Source: Pseudomonas sp. NFIX28
Lineage (GTDB): Bacteria > Pseudomonadota > Gammaproteobacteria > Pseudomonadales > Pseudomonadaceae
Length of the DNA: 64,000 nucleotides
NCBI RefSeq assembly: GCF_900107395.1
Contig: NZ_FNPW01000007.1
Coordinates: 1 to 64,000, forward strand
Direction of reading: 5' to 3'
Numbering within the stretch: the stretch's first letter is position 1; every line of letters begins with the position of its first letter. This document shows, in pieces, positions 15,471 through 26,049 of the stretch. Under the pieces are notes generated by a model. It was not told the origin of the DNA and searched no databases. It worked only from the letters and a program-made list of their open reading frames with translations. Made by a program: the position numbers and the translations under genes.

Positions 15471-17849
15471 TCACTTCCTTAACGTGGCGTTCAACCTTTG
15501 TTCGAGCGAGGTGAGGATATTTTGCGTCGCGGAATTCACCTCATCGTCATTAAGAGTGCGCGATGGATGCTGCCAGGTCAAGCCAACTGCAAGGCTTTTT
15601 CTATGAGGATCAATGCCTTTACCTTGGTATACGTCAAACAACCTGAGGTCTGTCAGCCATTCGCCTGCATTCTCACGGATTACATCCAGCACTGCGCTGG
15701 CGGCCACATCGCGATCAGCCAGCAAGGCCAAGTCACGACGCACTTCAGGAAAGCGCGACAACTCATGGAATTCAGGCATTTTTCCTGCGGCTACTTCGGC
15801 CAGAACCAGCTCGAATACGAAGACCGGACGGTCGAGACCGAGGGTTTTCGACAATTCGGGATGGATAGCGCCGATATAACCCACCAAACGACCTTCACGC
15901 TCGATGCGTGCGGTTTGCCCTGGGTGCAGCGCAGGATGCTTGCCAGGCACAAAAGTAAACGCGTCGAGTGCCCCGGCAAAACCCAGTACTGCTTCTACGT
16001 CGGCCTTGACGTCAAAGAAGTCCACGACCTCGCGACCTTGCGCCCAGCCTTCCGGCAGGCGGCTACCGCAAACCACGCCGGCCAGCATCGGCTCTTGCTT
16101 CAAGCCTTCCAATTGGCCAACGAAACGCAGACCGCTTTCAAACAAACGGACACGGTCCTGCTGACGGTTCAAGTTGTGTTGAAGTGCCTTGACCAGACCG
16201 GGCCACAACGATGAACGCATGGCAGCCATGTCGTTGGAAATCGGGTTGGCCAGCAACAGCGGCTCGACACCCGGATTAAACAACTCGAACTGTTTCGGAT
16301 CGATGAAGCTGTAAGTAATAGCTTCCTGGTAACCGCGGGCGACCAGCAAACGGCGCAGTTCTGGCAGGTCGCTACGGGCCTCAGCCTTGGCCTGTGGAGC
16401 CAGGCGCGCCTGTGGGTAGCGAACCGGCAGGCGATTGTAGCCGTACAGGCGAGCCAGCTCTTCGATCAGATCGACTTCCAGGCTGATGTCAAAGCGATGG
16501 CTTGGCACTTCAACGCGCCACTGCCCTGCTCCATCGGCAGCAATCTTCAGGCCCAGGGCACCGAGCAAACGCTCGACTTCCGAAGGTTCGATTTCCATGC
16601 CCAGCATCTGGGTGATGCGCTCAGCTCGCAGAGTGACCGGGGCGATCGACGGCAGATGCTGCTCGCTGACCGCTTCGATGATCGGACCTGCTTCACCGCC
16701 GGTGATTTCCAGCAGCAGGCCAGTGGCACGCTCCATGGCTTCACGGGCCAACTGCCAATCCACACCACGCTCATAACGATGCGAAGCGTCGGTATGCAAG
16801 CCATAGGAGCGGGCTTTGCCAGCGACGGCGATTTGATCGAAGAACGCGCTTTCCAGAAAAACGTCACGAGTAGTTGCGGTTACACCGCTGTGCTCGCCGC
16901 CCATGACACCGGCAATCGCCAGGGCACGGGTATGGTCGGCGATAACCAGGGTATCAGCGCGCAACGTTACTTCCTGGCCATCGAGCAGCACCAGCTTCTC
17001 GCCCTCTTCGGCCATCCGCACGCGGATGCCGCCGTTGATCTCAGCGAGATCGAAAGCATGCAGCGGCTGCCCCAGTTCCAGCATTACGTAGTTAGTGATA
17101 TCCACGGCCGCATCGATGCTGCGTACATCAGCGCGACGCAGGCGCTCGACCATCCACAACGGTGTCGGCTTGGACAGGTCGACGTTACGAATGACCCGGC
17201 CCAGGTAACGAGGGCAAGCCGCCGGAGCCAGCACTTCAACCGGACGCACTTCGTCGTGCGCAGGCGCGACAGATATCACCACCGGCCGGGTGACGGGTGC
17301 GGCATAGAGCGCGCCGACTTCACGAGCCAGGCCCGCCAGTGACAGGCAATCGCCACGGTTAGGGGTCAGATCAACCTCGATGCTGGCGTCGTCCAGCTCC
17401 AGGTATTCGCGGAAATCCTTGCCTACCGGCGCATCGGCCGGCAACTCCATCAGGCCATCATTGCCTTCGCCCACCTGCAGTTCTGCCTGGGAGCACAGCA
17501 TGCCATTGGACTCGATACCGCGCAGCTTGGCTTTCTTGATCTTGAAGTCGCCAGGCAGTTGCGCACCGATCATGGCGAAAGGGATCTTCAGGCCCGGGCG
17601 CACATTTGGCGCACCGCATACGACCTGGAAGGTTTCCGCGCCATTGCTGACCTGGCAAACACGCAGCTTGTCAGCATCGGGGTGCTGCTCGGTGCTCAGC
17701 ACCTCACCCACTACCACGCCACTGAAAACACCGGCGGCCGGCGTCACGCTATCGACCTCAAGACCGGCCATCGACAGACGAGCAACCAGCTCGTCGCGAC
17801 TTACCTGCGGGCTTACCCAGCCGCGCAGCCATTGTTCACTGAATTTCAT
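15471..17849 (-). CDS. pheT: Phenylalanyl-tRNA synthetase beta subunit
   Basis: The 792-residue protein is full length. It has an N-terminal tRNA-binding (EMAP-like) domain (about residues 42-150, HPDADKLRVC), the B3/4 editing domain, a B5 domain (about 400-475), the catalytic-like core, and a C-terminal FDX-ACB domain (about 698-791, FPEVRRDLALLAD). With PheS it charges tRNA-Phe in an alpha2beta2 enzyme. It lies 36 bp after pheS. Confidence 0.97.
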   Translation of the reverse strand: MKFSEQWLRGWVSPQVSRDELVARLSMAGLEVDSVTPAAGVFSGVVVGEVLSTEQHPDADKLRVCQVSNGAETFQVVCGAPNVRPGLKIPFAMIGAQLPGDFKIKKAKLRGIESNGMLCSQAELQVGEGNDGLMELPADAPVGKDFREYLELDDASIEVDLTPNRGDCLSLAGLAREVGALYAAPVTRPVVISVAPAHDEVRPVEVLAPAACPRYLGRVIRNVDLSKPTPLWMVERLRRADVRSIDAAVDITNYVMLELGQPLHAFDLAEINGGIRVRMAEEGEKLVLLDGQEVTLRADTLVIADHTRALAIAGVMGGEHSGVTATTRDVFLESAFFDQIAVAGKARSYGLHTDASHRYERGVDWQLAREAMERATGLLLEITGGEAGPIIEAVSEQHLPSIAPVTLRAERITQMLGMEIEPSEVERLLGALGLKIAADGAGQWRVEVPSHRFDISLEVDLIEELARLYGYNRLPVRYPQARLAPQAKAEARSDLPELRRLLVARGYQEAITYSFIDPKQFELFNPGVEPLLLANPISNDMAAMRSSLWPGLVKALQHNLNRQQDRVRLFESGLRFVGQLEGLKQEPMLAGVVCGSRLPEGWAQGREVVDFFDVKADVEAVLGFAGALDAFTFVPGKHPALHPGQTARIEREGRLVGYIGAIHPELSKTLGLDRPVFVFELVLAEVAAGKMPEFHELSRFPEVRRDLALLADRDVAASAVLDVIRENAGEWLTDLRLFDVYQGKGIDPHRKSLAVGLTWQHPSRTLNDDEVNSATQNILTSLEQRLNATLRK

Positions 17850-17885
17850 CCTGCTCTCCTGAAAGATTCGTTACGGGCGTGCGAC

Positions 17886-18956
<1,071 letters not shown>

Positions 18957-19011
18957 ATGACGTTTAACACCTGAGCCCACAAAGGCGAGCCCGGGTGACT
19001 GTCGGGGGTAC

Positions 19012-19368
19012 TTAAGCCAGAGTGGCTTTAGCTTTCTCGACAATCGCAGCAAACGCCGCTTTTTCGTTCACTGCCAGATCAGCCAGAACCTTACGGTCGA
19101 TCTCGATGGACGCTTTTTTCAGGCCGGCGATGAAACGGCTGTAAGACAGACCGTTGATACGAGCACCAGCGTTGATACGAGCGATCCACAGAGCGCGGAA
19201 CTGACGTTTTTTCTGACGACGGTCACGGTAGGCGTATTGGCCTGCCTTGATTACCGCTTGCTTGGCAACACGGAATACGCGGGAGCGTGCGCCGTAGTAG
19301 CCTTTAGCAAGTTTCAGAATTTTTTTGTGACGTTTACGGGCAATGACGCCACGCTTTACACGAGCCAT
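19012..19368 (-). CDS. rplT: Ribosomal protein L20
   Basis: The 118-residue protein begins [34 protein letters not shown] and is a standard full-length bL20. It binds 23S rRNA early in 50S assembly. In E. coli L20 also represses the rpmI-rplT operon. It follows rpmI by 30 bp. Confidence 0.98.
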   Translation of the reverse strand: MARVKRGVIARKRHKKILKLAKGYYGARSRVFRVAKQAVIKAGQYAYRDRRQKKRQFRALWIARINAGARINGLSYSRFIAGLKKASIEIDRKVLADLAVNEKAAFAAIVEKAKATLA

Positions 19369-19398
19369 GAGTTACTTCCTCTATTCTTGATCCAAAAA

Positions 19399-19593
19399 TT
19401 AACGAAGGCGCAGCATGCGCTCGACTTTTGCCACGTCAGACGGATGCAGCAAGCTGCTACCGCGCAGTTGACGCTTACGCTTGGTCGACATTTTGGTCAG
19501 GATGTGGCTCTTGAAAGCGTGCTTGTGCTTGATACCGTTAGCAGTTTTCAGAAACCGCTTAGCAGCACCACTTTTGGTTTTCATCTTTGGCAT
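19399..19593 (-). CDS. rpmI: Ribosomal protein L35
   Basis: The 64-residue basic protein starts [14 protein letters not shown], the standard start of bL35, and ends in the usual [15 protein letters not shown] tail. It lies 60 bp after infC and is co-transcribed with rplT. Confidence 0.98.
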   Translation of the reverse strand: MPKMKTKSGAAKRFLKTANGIKHKHAFKSHILTKMSTKRKRQLRGSSLLHPSDVAKVERMLRLR

Positions 19594-19653
19594 GTTCGGA
19601 TACTCCGCATTCAGTTGATAAACATAATCAGAAGGCCTGCCGTGCCCTGTTGA

Positions 19654-20202
19654 TTACTTCTTCTTTTTCGGGGCGATGACCATGATCAGCTGGCGTCCTT
19701 CCATCTTAGGATGCTGTTCGACCGAACCGTACTCTTGCAGGTCAGCTTCAACCCGCTTGAGGAGTTCCATCCCCAGCTCCTGGTGGGCCATCTCACGGCC
19801 GCGGAATCGCAAGGATACCTTGGCCCTGTCCCCGTCACTCAGGAAACGTACCAGGTTGCGCAGTTTTACCTGGTAATCCCCTTCCTCCGTCCCTGGACGA
19901 AACTTGATTTCTTTTACCTGAATCTGCTTCTGGTTCTTCTTCGCCGCGGCAATCTGCTTCTTTTTCTCGAAGATCGACTTGCCGTAGTCCATCACACGGC
20001 AAACCGGTGGGACTGCGTCGGCGGAGATTTCCACCAGATCAAGCTTGGCTTCTTCAGCAATACGAAGCGCTTCATCAATCGAGACGATGCCAATCTGCTC
20101 GCCGTCAGCGCCAATTAACCGAACCTCGCGTGCCGAGATATTCTCGTTGATCGGGGCTTTCGGTGCAGCTCGTTTATCTTGTCTCATTTCACGCTTAATA
20201 AT
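19654..20202 (-). CDS. infC: Translation initiation factor IF-3, ATT start
   Basis: The frame encodes a full IF-3 of about 182 residues: N-domain [20 protein letters not shown], linker rich in Lys, C-domain [13 protein letters not shown], ending MVIAPKKKK. No ATG lies at the expected N-terminus. Three consecutive ATT codons (20205, 20202, 20199) follow a GGAG that overlaps the thrS stop, and spacing favours 20202 or 20199. ATT initiation is the hallmark of infC, because IF-3 discriminates against it and so limits its own synthesis. The internal ATG at 20187 would remove five residues. Confidence 0.93.
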   Translation of the reverse strand: MIKREMRQDKRAAPKAPINENISAREVRLIGADGEQIGIVSIDEALRIAEEAKLDLVEISADAVPPVCRVMDYGKSIFEKKKQIAAAKKNQKQIQVKEIKFRPGTEEGDYQVKLRNLVRFLSDGDRAKVSLRFRGREMAHQELGMELLKRVEADLQEYGSVEQHPKMEGRQLIMVIAPKKKK

Positions 20203-20204
20203 AA

Positions 20205-22127
20205 TTACTCCGAATCTGGGCGACCACGCCGGGAAACCGCTTGTGCAAGGAACTCCGAGAATTGAGCTACGGGCATCGAGCCCAGGTCAGCACCTTCACG
20301 GGTACGCACAGCGACAGTCTGCGTCTCGACTTCCCGATCTCCAATAACCAAGAGATAGGGAACCTTGAGCAAAGTATGCTCGCGGATTTTAAAGCCGATC
20401 TTTTCATTTCTCAAGTCGGACTTGGCACGAAATCCGCTTTGGTTGAGGGTTTTTTCCACGTCAAGGGCAAAATCTGCCTGCTTATCAGTGATATTCATCA
20501 CCACGGCCTGGGTCGGAGCCAGCCACGCGGGGAACGCCCCTTCGTAATGCTCGATCAGAATCCCGACGAAACGCTCGAAGGAACCGAGAATCGCCCGGTG
20601 CAACATCACCGGATGCTTACGGCTGTTGTCTTCGGAAACGTACTCGGCGCCCAGACGGATCGGCAGGTTGAAATCGAGCTGCAAGGTACCACACTGCCAG
20701 ACACGGCCCAGGCAGTCTTTCAGCGAGAATTCGATTTTCGGGCCATAGAACGCCCCTTCGCCCGGCTGCAAGTCGTATGGCAAACCAGCGCTATCAAGTG
20801 CGGCGGCCAAGGCGTTTTCAGCGCGATCCCACAGCTCATCGGAACCCACACGCTTTTCAGGGCGGGTGGAAAGCTTCATTTCGATGTCCTTGAAGCCGAA
20901 GTCGGCATAGACATCCATGGTCAGCTTGATGAATGCCGCGGATTCGGCCTGCATCTGCTCTTCGGTACAGAAAATATGCGCGTCGTCCTGGGTAAAGGCA
21001 CGTACCCGCATGATGCCGTGCAATGCACCGGACGGCTCGTTACGGTGGCAAGCACCAAACTCGGCCAGACGCATCGGCAGCTCGCGGTAGCTCTTCAGGC
21101 CCTGATTGAATACCTGCACGTGGCACGGGCAGTTCATCGGCTTGATGGCGTAGTCGCGGCTTTCCGACTCGGTGGTGAACATGTTTTCGGCGTAGTTGGC
21201 CCAGTGCCCGGATTTCTCCCACAGGCTGCGATCGACCACCTGCGGAGTCTTGATCTCCAGGTAGCCATTGTCGCGCTGCACTTTGCGCATGTACTGCTCG
21301 AGCACTTGGTACAGGGTCCAGCCGTTCGGATGCCAGAACACCATGCCCGGCGCTTCTTCCTGAGTATGGAACAGCCCAAGGCGCTTACCGATCTTGCGGT
21401 GGTCGCGCTTCTCGGCTTCCTCGATACGCTGGATGTAAGCCGCCAGTTGTTTCTTGTCTGCCCAAGCGGTGCCATAGACACGCTGCAATTGCTCGTTCTT
21501 GGCATCACCGCGCCAGTAGGCGCCGGACAGCTTGGTCAGCTTGAAAGACTTGAGAAAACGAGTATTCGGCACGTGCGGACCGCGGCACATGTCGACGTAT
21601 TCTTCGTGGTAATACAGACCCATTGCCTGTTCGTTCGGCATGTCCTCGACCAGGCGCAACTTGTAGTCTTCGCCACGAGCCTTGAACACTTCGATCACTT
21701 CGGCGCGCGGAGTGACTTTCTTGATGACGTCGTAATCTTTCTCGATCAGCTGCTGCATGCGCTGTTCGATGGCCGCCAGGTCGTCCGGGGTAAAAGGACG
21801 CTCGTAGGCGATATCGTAATAGAAGCCTTCATCGATCACCGGCCCGATAACCATCTTGGCTGTCGGATACAGCTGCTTGACGGCGTGGCCAACCAGGTGA
21901 GCGCAAGAGTGGCGAATGATCTCCAGCCCCTCTTCATCCTTTGGCGTGATGATTTGCAGGGTCGCGTCGCCGTCGATCGAATCGCAGGCATCGACCAGTT
22001 TGCCATTGACCTTGCCGGCTACGGTGGCCTTGGCCAGACCTGCACCAATGGATGCGGCGACCTCAGCTACGGAAACCGGATGATCGAATGAACGTTGACT
22101 GCCGTCGGGAAGAGTAATAGTGGGCAT
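20205..22127 (-). CDS. thrS: Threonyl-tRNA synthetase
   Basis: The ATG at 22127 follows GGAGAGGAGG and gives a 640-residue protein, the usual ThrS length. The longer frame from 22160 runs through a leader hairpin and is not used. Domains are TGS (1-62), the editing domain with HxxxH in [14 protein letters not shown] (about 73-88), the class II catalytic core, and the C-terminal anticodon-binding domain. It heads the thrS-infC-rpmI-rplT-pheST-ihfA series, with infC beginning at its stop. Confidence 0.97.
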   Translation of the reverse strand: MPTITLPDGSQRSFDHPVSVAEVAASIGAGLAKATVAGKVNGKLVDACDSIDGDATLQIITPKDEEGLEIIRHSCAHLVGHAVKQLYPTAKMVIGPVIDEGFYYDIAYERPFTPDDLAAIEQRMQQLIEKDYDVIKKVTPRAEVIEVFKARGEDYKLRLVEDMPNEQAMGLYYHEEYVDMCRGPHVPNTRFLKSFKLTKLSGAYWRGDAKNEQLQRVYGTAWADKKQLAAYIQRIEEAEKRDHRKIGKRLGLFHTQEEAPGMVFWHPNGWTLYQVLEQYMRKVQRDNGYLEIKTPQVVDRSLWEKSGHWANYAENMFTTESESRDYAIKPMNCPCHVQVFNQGLKSYRELPMRLAEFGACHRNEPSGALHGIMRVRAFTQDDAHIFCTEEQMQAESAAFIKLTMDVYADFGFKDIEMKLSTRPEKRVGSDELWDRAENALAAALDSAGLPYDLQPGEGAFYGPKIEFSLKDCLGRVWQCGTLQLDFNLPIRLGAEYVSEDNSRKHPVMLHRAILGSFERFVGILIEHYEGAFPAWLAPTQAVVMNITDKQADFALDVEKTLNQSGFRAKSDLRNEKIGFKIREHTLLKVPYLLVIGDREVETQTVAVRTREGADLGSMPVAQFSEFLAQAVSRRGRPDSE

Positions 22128-22146
22128 GGCGCCTCCTCTCCTAGTG

Positions 22147-22167
22147 GTGACCCCTACCAAAGGTCAC
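22147..22167 (-). promoter_or_regulatory. thrS translational operator mimicking tRNA-Thr anticodon arm
   Basis: In the thrS leader, GTGACC pairs with GGTCAC and one further T-G pair closes a 7-base loop TTGGTAG. This matches the E. coli tRNA-Thr(GGU) anticodon loop (TTGGTAA) at six of seven positions, with U33 and anticodon GGU in register. The hairpin ends 6-7 bases before the GGAGAGGAGG Shine-Dalgarno sequence. E. coli ThrRS represses its own mRNA by binding such an anticodon-like arm, so the same control is inferred here. Confidence 0.7.
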
Positions 22168-22220
22168 GTGGGTTGGGATGAGCCAGTACGCGGTTCGATC
22201 CAGGCCGTTCGTGATGAACG

Positions 22221-22239
22221 CCTGCCTCACAGTGGCAGG
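22221..22239 (-). promoter_or_regulatory. Second, weaker hairpin in thrS leader
   Basis: CCTGCC pairs with GGCAGG around the 7-base loop ACTGTGA, which has TGT (a Thr anticodon) at the anticodon positions but C where U33 is expected. A further short hairpin (22206-22220) lies between it and the proximal arm. In E. coli the operator has two arms that occupy both ThrRS subunits, so this could be the distal arm. The rest of the 385 bp between thrS and the next gene (22128-22512) shows no gene. Confidence 0.3.
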
Positions 22240-22512
22240 AGCCTTGCGGCCAACCGGTAAAACGAACCAGAGTGACTGGAGTTCAAATCAGAAAAATAGA
22301 GGCATAAACCGCGGTGGGATTGAAACCTGCCCAGAGCCTGAAAACACCCAAGCCGGGCATGCTAGCACAGATGAACGGTCATCGCGCCGTACTTCCCCTA
22401 AGAGCAGCGTATTAGCGCTTTCTAAGCTAGAAATGAACTTGGTGTGTATCCAAGGTCTCAAATACACCGAGAATTACTATTCTTGTACCCCATCTCAAGG
22501 AGAGCTCGACTC

Positions 22513-22812
22513 ATGCGCCTCACCCAACTATTCGCCCTTGCCGCACCTCTCGCCCTACTGCTGCCATTGAGCGCGCAAGCCGCCTGGCCAGCCGGGGTAC
22601 GTGCCGAATACATGAAGGATTGCACGGCTGCCGCCAGCCAGAGCGTTGATGTGAAAAGTGCTGAAAAGCACTGCGCCTGCGGTGCGGACAAGCTCAATGA
22701 GAAATTCACGACAGACGAAATCAAGCAACTCATGAGCAGGCAGACCCCACCTGATCCGGCGCTGAGAACCAAGGCGCTGGACGCTATTGCCGCTTGCCGG
22801 GCAGTGAAATAA
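22513..22812 (+). CDS. Small exported protein with cysteines
   Basis: The ATG at 22513 has AAGGAG upstream and starts a 99-residue protein with a Sec signal peptide (cleavage after LSAQA, about residue 23). The mature part is about 75 residues, helical, with cysteines in DCTAA, HCACG and AACR. This suggests a disulfide-stabilised periplasmic protein. No family name is certain. Confidence 0.7.
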   Translation: MRLTQLFALAAPLALLLPLSAQAAWPAGVRAEYMKDCTAAASQSVDVKSAEKHCACGADKLNEKFTTDEIKQLMSRQTPPDPALRTKALDAIAACRAVK

Positions 22813-23106
22813 GTCTTTAAAAGTGCGAGACATGGCCCTGATTCCGGCCAGATGCGATCTGAAAACAGGTCTTTTTTCACAATTTACGCAGCTTTTACGG
22901 CTTTTTTTATCACCGGATATTTTCGGTGAAAGCCCCTTAAACCGGGGCCTTCAGCGGATTGAAGCAACAAAACGGACTCAACCACCTGGGAATCGGCATG
23001 TCCGGGGGGCTCCCAAGTCGAACATTTCGACTATGATAGCCCGGTGTGCCCAGTTGGCCTGAGCAGCACAGTACTACTGAAAATATATGTTTCTTGGAGA
23101 TACACC

Positions 23107-23319
23107 ATGTCTAATCGCCAAACCGGCACCGTAAAATGGTTCAACGATGAAAAAGGCTTCGGCTTCATCACTCCTCAAGGTGGCGGTGACGACCTGTTCG
23201 TACACTTCAAAGCTATTGAAAGCGACGGTTTCAAAAGCCTGAAAGAAGGCCAAACCGTTTCCTTCGTGGCTGAGAAAGGCCAAAAGGGTATGCAAGCTGC
23301 ACAAGTTCGTCCTGAGTAA
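23107..23319 (+). CDS. Cold-shock domain protein
   Basis: The 70-residue protein is a complete cold-shock domain with both RNA-binding motifs, KGFGFI (RNP1) and LFVHF (RNP2). It begins [17 protein letters not shown] like Pseudomonas CapB/CspA-type proteins, single-stranded nucleic-acid chaperones. The ATG at 23107 follows TTGGAGA. The 294 bp upstream hold no gene, which leaves room for the long leader usual in such mRNAs. A terminator follows. Confidence 0.95.
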   Translation: MSNRQTGTVKWFNDEKGFGFITPQGGGDDLFVHFKAIESDGFKSLKEGQTVSFVAEKGQKGMQAAQVRPE

Positions 23320-23333
23320 TTTCTCAGCGAGCT

Positions 23334-23365
23334 AAAAAAACCCCGTCCATGTGACGGGGTTTTTT
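23334..23365. terminator. Bidirectional terminator after cold-shock gene
   Basis: CCCCGTC/GACGGGG with A-run before and T-run after, lying between convergent genes (cold-shock gene on plus, I78-type lipoprotein on minus). Confidence 0.85.
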
Positions 23366-23391
23366 ATGCGGGATACAAAAGCGCTGAGGAA

Positions 23392-23703
23392 TCAGCCGCA
23401 GTTGACCCGGGTCACCACCAGGTTGGTATCGGTATTGAGGTTCAGCCGATCGGAGCGGTACTCCAGGGTGATCATGTCATTCGGCTTGAGGATACGAGCG
23501 TTTTGCGCACCGGCGCGAGTCCGTGCCTGTTCCAGCAGCTCAGGCGAGGCTTTTTTGCCGATGGCGAACTCTGCCGCCTTAGCCTCACAGCGGCTATGGC
23601 CGCTCTCGGTCACTACCGGATCCTTATCCGGAGAAGAAGTGCTGCACCCTGTCAAAACGACAGCAGCCAACAAAGTACCGAATGACGCGAGCTTCCAAGG
23701 CAT
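23392..23703 (-). CDS. I78-family peptidase inhibitor lipoprotein
   Basis: The 103-residue protein has a lipoprotein signal ending in LTGC (Cys about 20). The mature part has the I78 inhibitor pattern: RCEAKAAEFAIGKKASPELLEQARTRAGA, ARILKPNDMITLEYRSDRLNL, ending NVVTRVNCG-like. Family members are elastase inhibitor-like proteins that fit serine protease active sites. It has a good AAGGAGG upstream. Confidence 0.82.
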   Translation of the reverse strand: MPWKLASFGTLLAAVVLTGCSTSSPDKDPVVTESGHSRCEAKAAEFAIGKKASPELLEQARTRAGAQNARILKPNDMITLEYRSDRLNLNTDTNLVVTRVNCG

Positions 23704-23864
23704 GAAGCCTCCTTTTCAAAAATAAGCAGAGACAGTGCGACAACCGCTCTGACTATTGGTTTCACAAACGCACTGGCCAATGGCCTCTTGGCCAGACAGC
23801 GGGCAAGTCTGCATCAGGTACAGCCAGGTTTTCACCCGACAATCGTGACCGGATATGAACAGCC

Positions 23865-24170
23865 TCAGTAAATATCGATGTAATCGAACGGCGGCTTCGG
23901 CCAGTTCTGTTTCAATGCATTAAAAATCTGCATCACCCAGACCTCATCGCTGGCCGCTACCAGCCCGACATAACCGGACCCGGCCGCCCAGGTTTCCAGC
24001 CTGAACAGTAGGCCGTCGATTTGTGCGCCACCCACCACCCCCGACGAGATATAGGCAATGCCCGTCCTGGTCACTCGCAATTGGGTATGCACATCGTCAC
24101 TGGCCGATGCCAGCAATTGGCGTACCGCCTCGAAGGTCAAGGCGTCAGGGTTGTTCAAATCGATCTGCAC
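23865..24170 (-). CDS. Conserved hypothetical protein
   Basis: A GTG at 24170 preceded by AAAGGAGGCC is the preferred start, giving 101 residues (VQIDLNNPDALTFEAVRQLLASA). The protein is small, acidic and soluble, with mixed helix and strand. I recognise no domain. A short intergenic stretch of 161 bp before it has no gene. Confidence 0.65.
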   Translation of the reverse strand: MQIDLNNPDALTFEAVRQLLASASDDVHTQLRVTRTGIAYISSGVVGGAQIDGLLFRLETWAAGSGYVGLVAASDEVWVMQIFNALKQNWPKPPFDYIDIY

Positions 24171-24331
24171 ACTGGCCTCCTTTGAAAACAGACAATGACC
24201 AAGTGTCGCACAGCCCTCCACTCATGCCTAAGTCGCAGTGCGAAATGCCCGCCAAGATGTTTAACTTACAAGACCGGAAGCCCTCGCCAAGCGCCTGTCC
24301 GGCCTTCCCTTTCCGAGCGAGTGAGACTTCC

Positions 24332-24544
24332 ATGGCCACCGTGACTATCGACGCCGACATCAAAGCCAAATGGCCTGAAGGCCATTGTTCCTATAGCCCG
24401 GGCAGCCCCGAAGAACTGGCGATCATCGGGATCGATCTATTGGTCAGGGAGCTGGGGACCGAGGCGGCCCAGGCATTCATCGAGCAGATATTCGACAAGT
24501 ATCCCGGCGACCACTCGGGCACGCCGGATACAGAGAAGGCGTAA
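24332..24544 (+). CDS. Small conserved hypothetical protein
   Basis: The 70-residue protein from the ATG at 24332 begins MATVTIDADIKAKWPEG. It is acidic with a central helix (PEELAIIGIDLLVREL). The longer frame from 24023 is antisense to the neighbouring gene and is not used. The ribosome-binding site is weak and no function is known. Confidence 0.5.
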   Translation: MATVTIDADIKAKWPEGHCSYSPGSPEELAIIGIDLLVRELGTEAAQAFIEQIFDKYPGDHSGTPDTEKA

Positions 24545-24578
24545 CACCCGGCAGGCTGGCACCTGCCGGGAATATCAG

Positions 24579-25607
24579 CTATTTCAGGCGAGCCAGGCGC
24601 TCGGTCAGCAGATCGAAGAAACCCTGGGCATCGCCATTCTCCACCCAGAACACATTTTTCTGCTGCTTCAGGCCGTCGTACCAATCGACGACAGTCTGGC
24701 CAAAGGTCGGGCCTTCGCGGCTGTCGATCACCATATTGGCCTGGCGCCCGCTGAACAACTCAGGCTTGAGCAGGTAGGCAACGACCGTTGCGTCATGCAC
24801 CGGGCCACCCGGCATACCGTAGTGCTCCATATCATCCTTGACGTATTCGTTGAGGATATTCCCCACCACCTTGCTGGCATTGTTATTCAAGGCCGCGATC
24901 TTTTGCAGGCGCGCCTCGCTGGTCAGCATCTTGTGGGTGACGTCCAGCGGCAAGTACGTCAGCTTCACGCCGCTCTTGAGCACCACTTCGGCAGCCTGCG
25001 GGTCGGCGAACAGATTGAACTCCGCAACCGGGGTCATGTTGCCGCCATTGAAATGCGCCCCGCCCATGACCACCACTTCCTTGATGCCTTGGGTGATATC
25101 CGGTGCCTGGATCAGCGCCAGCGCCAGGTTGGTCTGCGGCCCGAGCATAGCGATGGTGATGCTGTGGGGTTTGGCGGCCCGCAAAGTGTCGATCAGGTAA
25201 TTGATGGCACTCCCCTCGGCCAGGCCTTTTTTCGGCTCGTGTACCGTGACCCCGGAAATGCCTTCCTTGCCATGGATATTCTCGGCATAGATCGGCGTGC
25301 GCAGCAGCGGCTTCGGCGCACCGGCATACACCGGCACCTCTTCGCGCCCTGCCCACTCACGGGCCAGGCGTGCATTGCGCGAAGTCTTGTCCAGGCGCAC
25401 GTTACCGGCCACCGTGGTCAGCGCGCGGACACTCAACTCTTCCGGCGATGCCAGGGCGAACAGCAACGCCACCACATCATCAGCCCCTGGATCGGTATCG
25501 ATGATCAGGTCGATTTTTTCTTTGGCATGGGCGCTTGTAGCAGTGAACAGGGACACGAGCAGAACACTCCGGATCAGACCTTTCAGTAACTGAGCATAAC
25601 GGCGCAT
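24579..25607 (-). CDS. Periplasmic inosine-uridine-type nucleoside hydrolase
   Basis: The 342-residue protein has a Sec signal peptide (cleavage near SAHA, residue 28) and the nucleoside-hydrolase calcium/ribose motif DTDPGADD at about residues 37-44, plus NLALAL and the FNLFADPQAAEVVL segment with its conserved Asn/Asp. It hydrolyses ribonucleosides to base and ribose. As the last gene after rbsD it would feed free ribose in the periplasm to RbsB. It lies 37 bp downstream of rbsD and is probably in the same operon. Confidence 0.88.
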   Translation of the reverse strand: MRRYAQLLKGLIRSVLLVSLFTATSAHAKEKIDLIIDTDPGADDVVALLFALASPEELSVRALTTVAGNVRLDKTSRNARLAREWAGREEVPVYAGAPKPLLRTPIYAENIHGKEGISGVTVHEPKKGLAEGSAINYLIDTLRAAKPHSITIAMLGPQTNLALALIQAPDITQGIKEVVVMGGAHFNGGNMTPVAEFNLFADPQAAEVVLKSGVKLTYLPLDVTHKMLTSEARLQKIAALNNNASKVVGNILNEYVKDDMEHYGMPGGPVHDATVVAYLLKPELFSGRQANMVIDSREGPTFGQTVVDWYDGLKQQKNVFWVENGDAQGFFDLLTERLARLK

Positions 25608-25644
25608 GGCGCACTCCTTTGCGTGGTTAAACAGAATGGGGCGC

Positions 25645-26049
25645 TTAGAACGTCACCCCGGCAATCAAAGCGATGTTGCAATAAGGCTGGCACTCCCCTG
25701 TGCGGACGATGGCTCGCACCTGTCGGCTGAGCACCTTGAATTCATCGTGACTCAACAGCTTGCGCACACCCAGCGCGCCCTCGGCGCTCAACGCCTCAAG
25801 CGCCTGCAGAGTCGGGGACTGTCGGTCCAGGGTCTCCCGGGCCAGTGCATGGCTTTCCACCTGCATCTCACAAAGCACCACCTGCAAGGTGCTGAGAAAA
25901 TCCGGGATGCCCTGGGTCAAGGCCAGGTCGATCAACTCGACGCCCGCGGGCACGGGCAGGCCGGCATCGCCGATGACCACGATATCGCCGTGCCCTAGGG
26001 AGGCAATCAGTCGCGACAGGGCGACATTGAGCAAAGGTGTTTTTTTCAT
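25645..26049 (-). CDS. rbsD: D-ribose pyranase
   Basis: The 134-residue protein matches RbsD/FucU fold length and begins [36 protein letters not shown] with the conserved catalytic His (GHGD) and Asp. It converts beta-pyranose to beta-furanose ribose for RbsK. Its start overlaps the rbsK stop by 4 bp. Confidence 0.95.
   Translation of the reverse strand: MKKTPLLNVALSRLIASLGHGDIVVIGDAGLPVPAGVELIDLALTQGIPDFLSTLQVVLCEMQVESHALARETLDRQSPTLQALEALSAEGALGVRKLLSHDEFKVLSRQVRAIVRTGECQPYCNIALIAGVTF

Noticed and set aside
20241..22091. Open frame of 616 codons on the plus strand
   Set aside because: Antisense to thrS and without protein-like features.
22188..22212. GGTTCGATCC resembling a tRNA T-loop
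   Set aside because: No acceptor, D or anticodon arms fit around it, so it is not a tRNA.
22178..22570. Open frame of 130 codons upstream of the small exported protein
   Set aside because: Composition is unlike a protein, and the start at 22513 in another frame has the ribosome-binding site and signal peptide.
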